From JBBQAA01 sp038254195 (GTDB taxonomy: Bacteria > Actinomycetota > Thermoleophilia > Solirubrobacterales > Solirubrobacteraceae): a stretch of 14,346 nt of DNA. The translations under genes and the position numbers were made by a program. The notes under the pieces were generated by a model. That model was not told the origin of the DNA. It did no database searches and saw only the letters and a program-made list of their open reading frames with translations. Location: contig JBBSGJ010000041.1 of the NCBI GenBank assembly GCA_038254195.1, positions 1 to 14,346 on the forward strand, read 5' to 3'. Shown piece after piece: positions 12,950 through 14,346 of this stretch. Each line of letters opens with the position of its first letter. Positions within the stretch are counted from its first letter, which is position 1.

Positions 12950-13834
12950 GTGGAGGTCGTCAGCCCGAGCCGCCCCGTCGCGTGGACGGTGGCGCGAGAC
13001 CTCCTGTCGCTCACCAAGCCGAAGGTCCAGTCGCTCCTGCTCTTCACGACGGTGTCCGCGATGGAGGTGGCGGGCGACCCGGCGGCCTCCACGGTGGTGC
13101 TGGCCTGCCTCGGCGGGGCCCTGGCGGCCGGCGGCGCCGGGGCGATCAACCACGTGTGGGACCGCGACATCGACGCCCAGATGCCGCGCACGGCCGACCG
13201 GCCGGTCGCCGCCGGGCGGATCTCTCCGCAGGCCGGGGTGGCGTTCGGCCTCACCCTCGCCGTCGCCTCCTTCGTCCTCCTGACCGCGACCGTGAACCTG
13301 CTGGCCGCCACCCTCGCGCTCTCGGGCTTCCTGGGCTACGTAGGGGTCTACACGATGTGGCTCAAGCGCACCACGCCCCAGAACATCGTCATCGGCGGCG
13401 CGGCCGGGGCGGTGCCGCCCCTCGTGGGCTGGGCCGCGGCCACCGGCGGGCTGTCGGGCACGGCGCTCTACCTGTTCGCGATCGTCTTCTTCTGGACTCC
13501 GCCGCACTTCTGGGCGCTGTCGCTGCTCATGAAGGACGAGTACGCGCGCGTGGGGGTGCCCATGCTCCCCGTCGTCCGCGGCGAGCGCGAGACGCGGCGG
13601 CAGATCCTCCTCTACTCCGTGCTGCTCTACGCGGTCACCCAGCTCCCGTTCTGCGCCGGGGGCTTCGGGGCGCTGTACCTCGTCGCCTCGCTGGCGCTCG
13701 GCGCGACCTTCATCGGCGGCGCCGTGGTGCTGTGGCGGCGCGCCGACCGGCGCTCGGCCCTGCGCCTGTACCTCTTCTCCCTGCTCTACCTCGCCCTCCT
13801 GTTCGGGGCGATGGTGCTCGACGCCAAGCTCTAG
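12950..13834 (+). CDS. ctaB: Protoheme IX farnesyltransferase (heme O synthase)
   Basis: This 294-residue UbiA-family membrane enzyme attaches a farnesyl group to heme B to give heme O, the precursor of the heme A used by CtaD. The first prenyl-diphosphate/Mg motif is N67-x3-D71-x3-D75 in INHVWDRDIDAQMPRT, followed by RPVAAGRIS. The second is around D196 in KDEYARVGVPMLPV. WTPPHFWALSL is typical of CtaB. About eight or nine spans are seen. The GTG at 12950 lies five bases after the ctaD stop, with GAAGG ten bases before it. The frame is open far upstream but only as antisense-free overlap with ctaD, so the GTG is the sensible start. Its place next to ctaC and ctaD fits cofactor supply for the oxidase. 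CtaA (heme A synthase) is not in the window. Confidence 0.95.
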   Translation: MEVVSPSRPVAWTVARDLLSLTKPKVQSLLLFTTVSAMEVAGDPAASTVVLACLGGALAAGGAGAINHVWDRDIDAQMPRTADRPVAAGRISPQAGVAFGLTLAVASFVLLTATVNLLAATLALSGFLGYVGVYTMWLKRTTPQNIVIGGAAGAVPPLVGWAAATGGLSGTALYLFAIVFFWTPPHFWALSLLMKDEYARVGVPMLPVVRGERETRRQILLYSVLLYAVTQLPFCAGGFGALYLVASLALGATFIGGAVVLWRRADRRSALRLYLFSLLYLALLFGAMVLDAKL

Positions 13835-13846
13835 ACCCCTACCCTC

Positions 13847-13851
13847 GGGAG
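13847..13851 (+). promoter_or_regulatory. Ribosome binding site of the 37-residue oxidase-operon protein
   Basis: GGGAG lies six bases before ATG 13858, in the 23-base gap after ctaB. It is among the best-placed sites in the operon and supports real translation of the very short gene. Confidence 0.65.
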
Positions 13852-13857
13852 CCCTCC

Positions 13858-13971
13858 ATGGACCGCAAGCTCGCCCGCAAGAACCTGCGCTCGGCCCTCA
13901 TCGTCACCGCGATCTGCTTCTTCATGTTCGGCCTCGCATTCGTAGCCGCGGCGGTCTACAACCATGGCTGA
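13858..13971 (+). CDS. 37-residue single-span microprotein of the oxidase operon
   Basis: The small gene encodes a basic N-terminus (MDRKLARKNLRS) and one membrane span at about 13-33 (ALIVTAICFFMFGLAFVAAAVY). The positive-inside rule puts the N-terminus in the cytoplasm. Codons end almost entirely in G or C, like the neighbours, and GGGAG stands six bases before the ATG. Its last eight bases overlap the next gene. I recognise no family. Position after ctaB and size suggest a small structural or assembly subunit of the cytochrome c oxidase, comparable in size to the tiny fourth subunit (CtaH) of Paracoccus aa3 oxidase, to which I claim no homology. A gene this short is easily missed by annotation. 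Confidence 0.7.
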   Translation: MDRKLARKNLRSALIVTAICFFMFGLAFVAAAVYNHG

Positions 13972-14203
13972 CGCCGTCGAGCGCGAGCACCCCGCGCCGC
14001 CCGTCGGGGAGGAGATCCACCTCCCGGGGCCGAGCCTCATCCCCATCCTCTGCGCGGCGGGGATCACCCTCGCGGTGATCGGGGTGACGATCTCCCCGAT
14101 ACTGATCGTGGTCGGGCTCGCGCTCTTCCTGGGCACGACGATCCGCTGGATCGCCGACACGCGGCGTGACATGGCAGAGCTCCCAGAGCAGCACGGCGAG
14201 TAA
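13964..14203 (+). CDS. Two-span small protein, candidate cytochrome c oxidase subunit IV/accessory
   Basis: The 79-residue protein starts with an acidic N-terminus ending in EEIHLPGPSLIP, followed by two hydrophobic spans: about 24-43 (IPILCAAGITLAVIGVTI) and 45-63 (ILIVVGLALFLGTTIRWI). It closes with a charged tail (ADTRRDMAELPEQHGE). The E-IHLP-PS motif before the first span recalls segments near the C-termini of some actinobacterial oxidase subunits and small subunit-IV-like proteins; this is memory, not a search. ATG 13964 overlaps the stop of the 37-residue gene by eight bases and has no Shine-Dalgarno of its own, so it is translated by coupling. A part in oxidase structure or assembly is likely from position. 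It ends with TAA at 14201-14203, followed directly by an out-of-frame TAG. Confidence 0.75.
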   Translation: MADAVEREHPAPPVGEEIHLPGPSLIPILCAAGITLAVIGVTISPILIVVGLALFLGTTIRWIADTRRDMAELPEQHGE

Positions 14204-14218
14204 TAGAGGTTCACGAGG

Positions 14219-14238
14219 CTCGGGCATCCCTGCCCGAG
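14219..14238 (+). terminator. Hairpin after the oxidase operon, possible terminator or attenuator
   Basis: CTCGGGCA, loop TCCC, then TGCCCGAG make a perfect 8-bp stem 15 bases after the last stop codon. It is GC-rich and stable, but is followed by GCCCGGGG rather than a run of T, so it is either a T-less terminator or a pause/processing structure. Confidence 0.4.
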
Positions 14239-14240
14239 GC

Positions 14241-14346
14241 CCGGGGACACGGTCGGTCGCCGTTCCGGCGGCGAGTGCCCGCTACAACGCTTACGCCCAC
14301 AACCCCGGCCGCGTGGGGTTCGTGTGGTCCGGGGTGGACCCGGCCC
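14241..14346 (+). CDS. Possible partial reading frame at the right edge
   Basis: From 14241 to the edge one plus-strand frame (codons at 14241, 14244, ...) reads a rather protein-like sequence, including SARYNAYAHNPGRVGF and VWSGVDPA, with almost every codon ending in G or C. No start codon with a ribosome binding site is seen nearby. The first in-frame candidate upstream is GTG 14166, inside the previous gene and before the hairpin. It may be the beginning of the next gene, an RNA-coding stretch or chance. The other frames look less like protein. I do not recognise a family. Confidence 0.2.

Noticed and set aside
1..14346. CRISPR arrays, tRNA or rRNA genes, insertion sequences, riboswitches
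   Set aside because: I saw no spaced direct repeats, cloverleaf patterns, transposase motifs or known riboswitch cores on reading both strands.

Overview
The window is very GC-rich, and its codons end almost always in G or C. Start codons are ATG or GTG, genes are tightly packed with overlapping ends, and several proteins are of actinobacterial type: a CysA2/CysA3-like rhodanese with CRIGER active site, a heme-copper oxidase set with ctaB next to ctaD, and DUF1015. This points to Actinomycetota, and the overall style suggests the Thermoleophilia/Solirubrobacterales branch. The lineage is inferred from gene style, not from any marker gene. The layout is mostly chromosomal housekeeping. I see no transposase, phage gene, CRISPR array, tRNA or rRNA.

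Left edge (1-444): the 3' end of an unrecognised plus-strand gene, then about 340 bases with no intact gene. On the minus strand this gap holds the C-terminal piece of a small secreted-type protein (a C-rich, GHGF-SRE tail that I associate with DUF6636). It is cut off where the next gene begins. A second coding-like stretch lies downstream of it.

445-2700 (+): a compact operon of a DUF1015 protein, an OsmC-like thiol peroxidase and a CoA-pyrophosphatase-type Nudix hydrolase. It converges on a minus-strand group (4513 down to 2697): a membrane-anchored protein with a duplicated motif, a short Rossmann protein and a two-domain thiosulfate sulfurtransferase. The two groups overlap at their stop codons (CTAG).

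4525-7153 (+): a glutaryl-CoA-dehydrogenase-like acyl-CoA dehydrogenase overlaps a two-part 3-hydroxyacyl-CoA dehydrogenase. Together they would carry out the two oxidations of a short beta-oxidation or glutaryl-CoA/crotonyl-CoA route. The first gene starts only 11 bases from the divergent membrane-protein gene.

10219 down to 7179 (-): a PAP2/Aur1-type membrane phosphatase or transferase, a UPF0104/LPG-synthase-type multispanning protein and thioredoxin reductase (trxB). An AT-rich 14-base palindrome sits just upstream of trxB. The PAP2 gene carries a short patch of rare AT-ending codons, including TTA.

10347-14203 (+): an aa3-type cytochrome c oxidase operon: ctaC (subunit II), ctaD (subunit I), ctaB (heme O synthase), a 37-residue single-span microprotein with a good ribosome binding site, and a 79-residue two-span protein. 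The last two are candidate small oxidase subunits or assembly factors. Subunit III is not in the window and may lie beyond the right edge, where a hairpin and a possible partial reading frame are seen.
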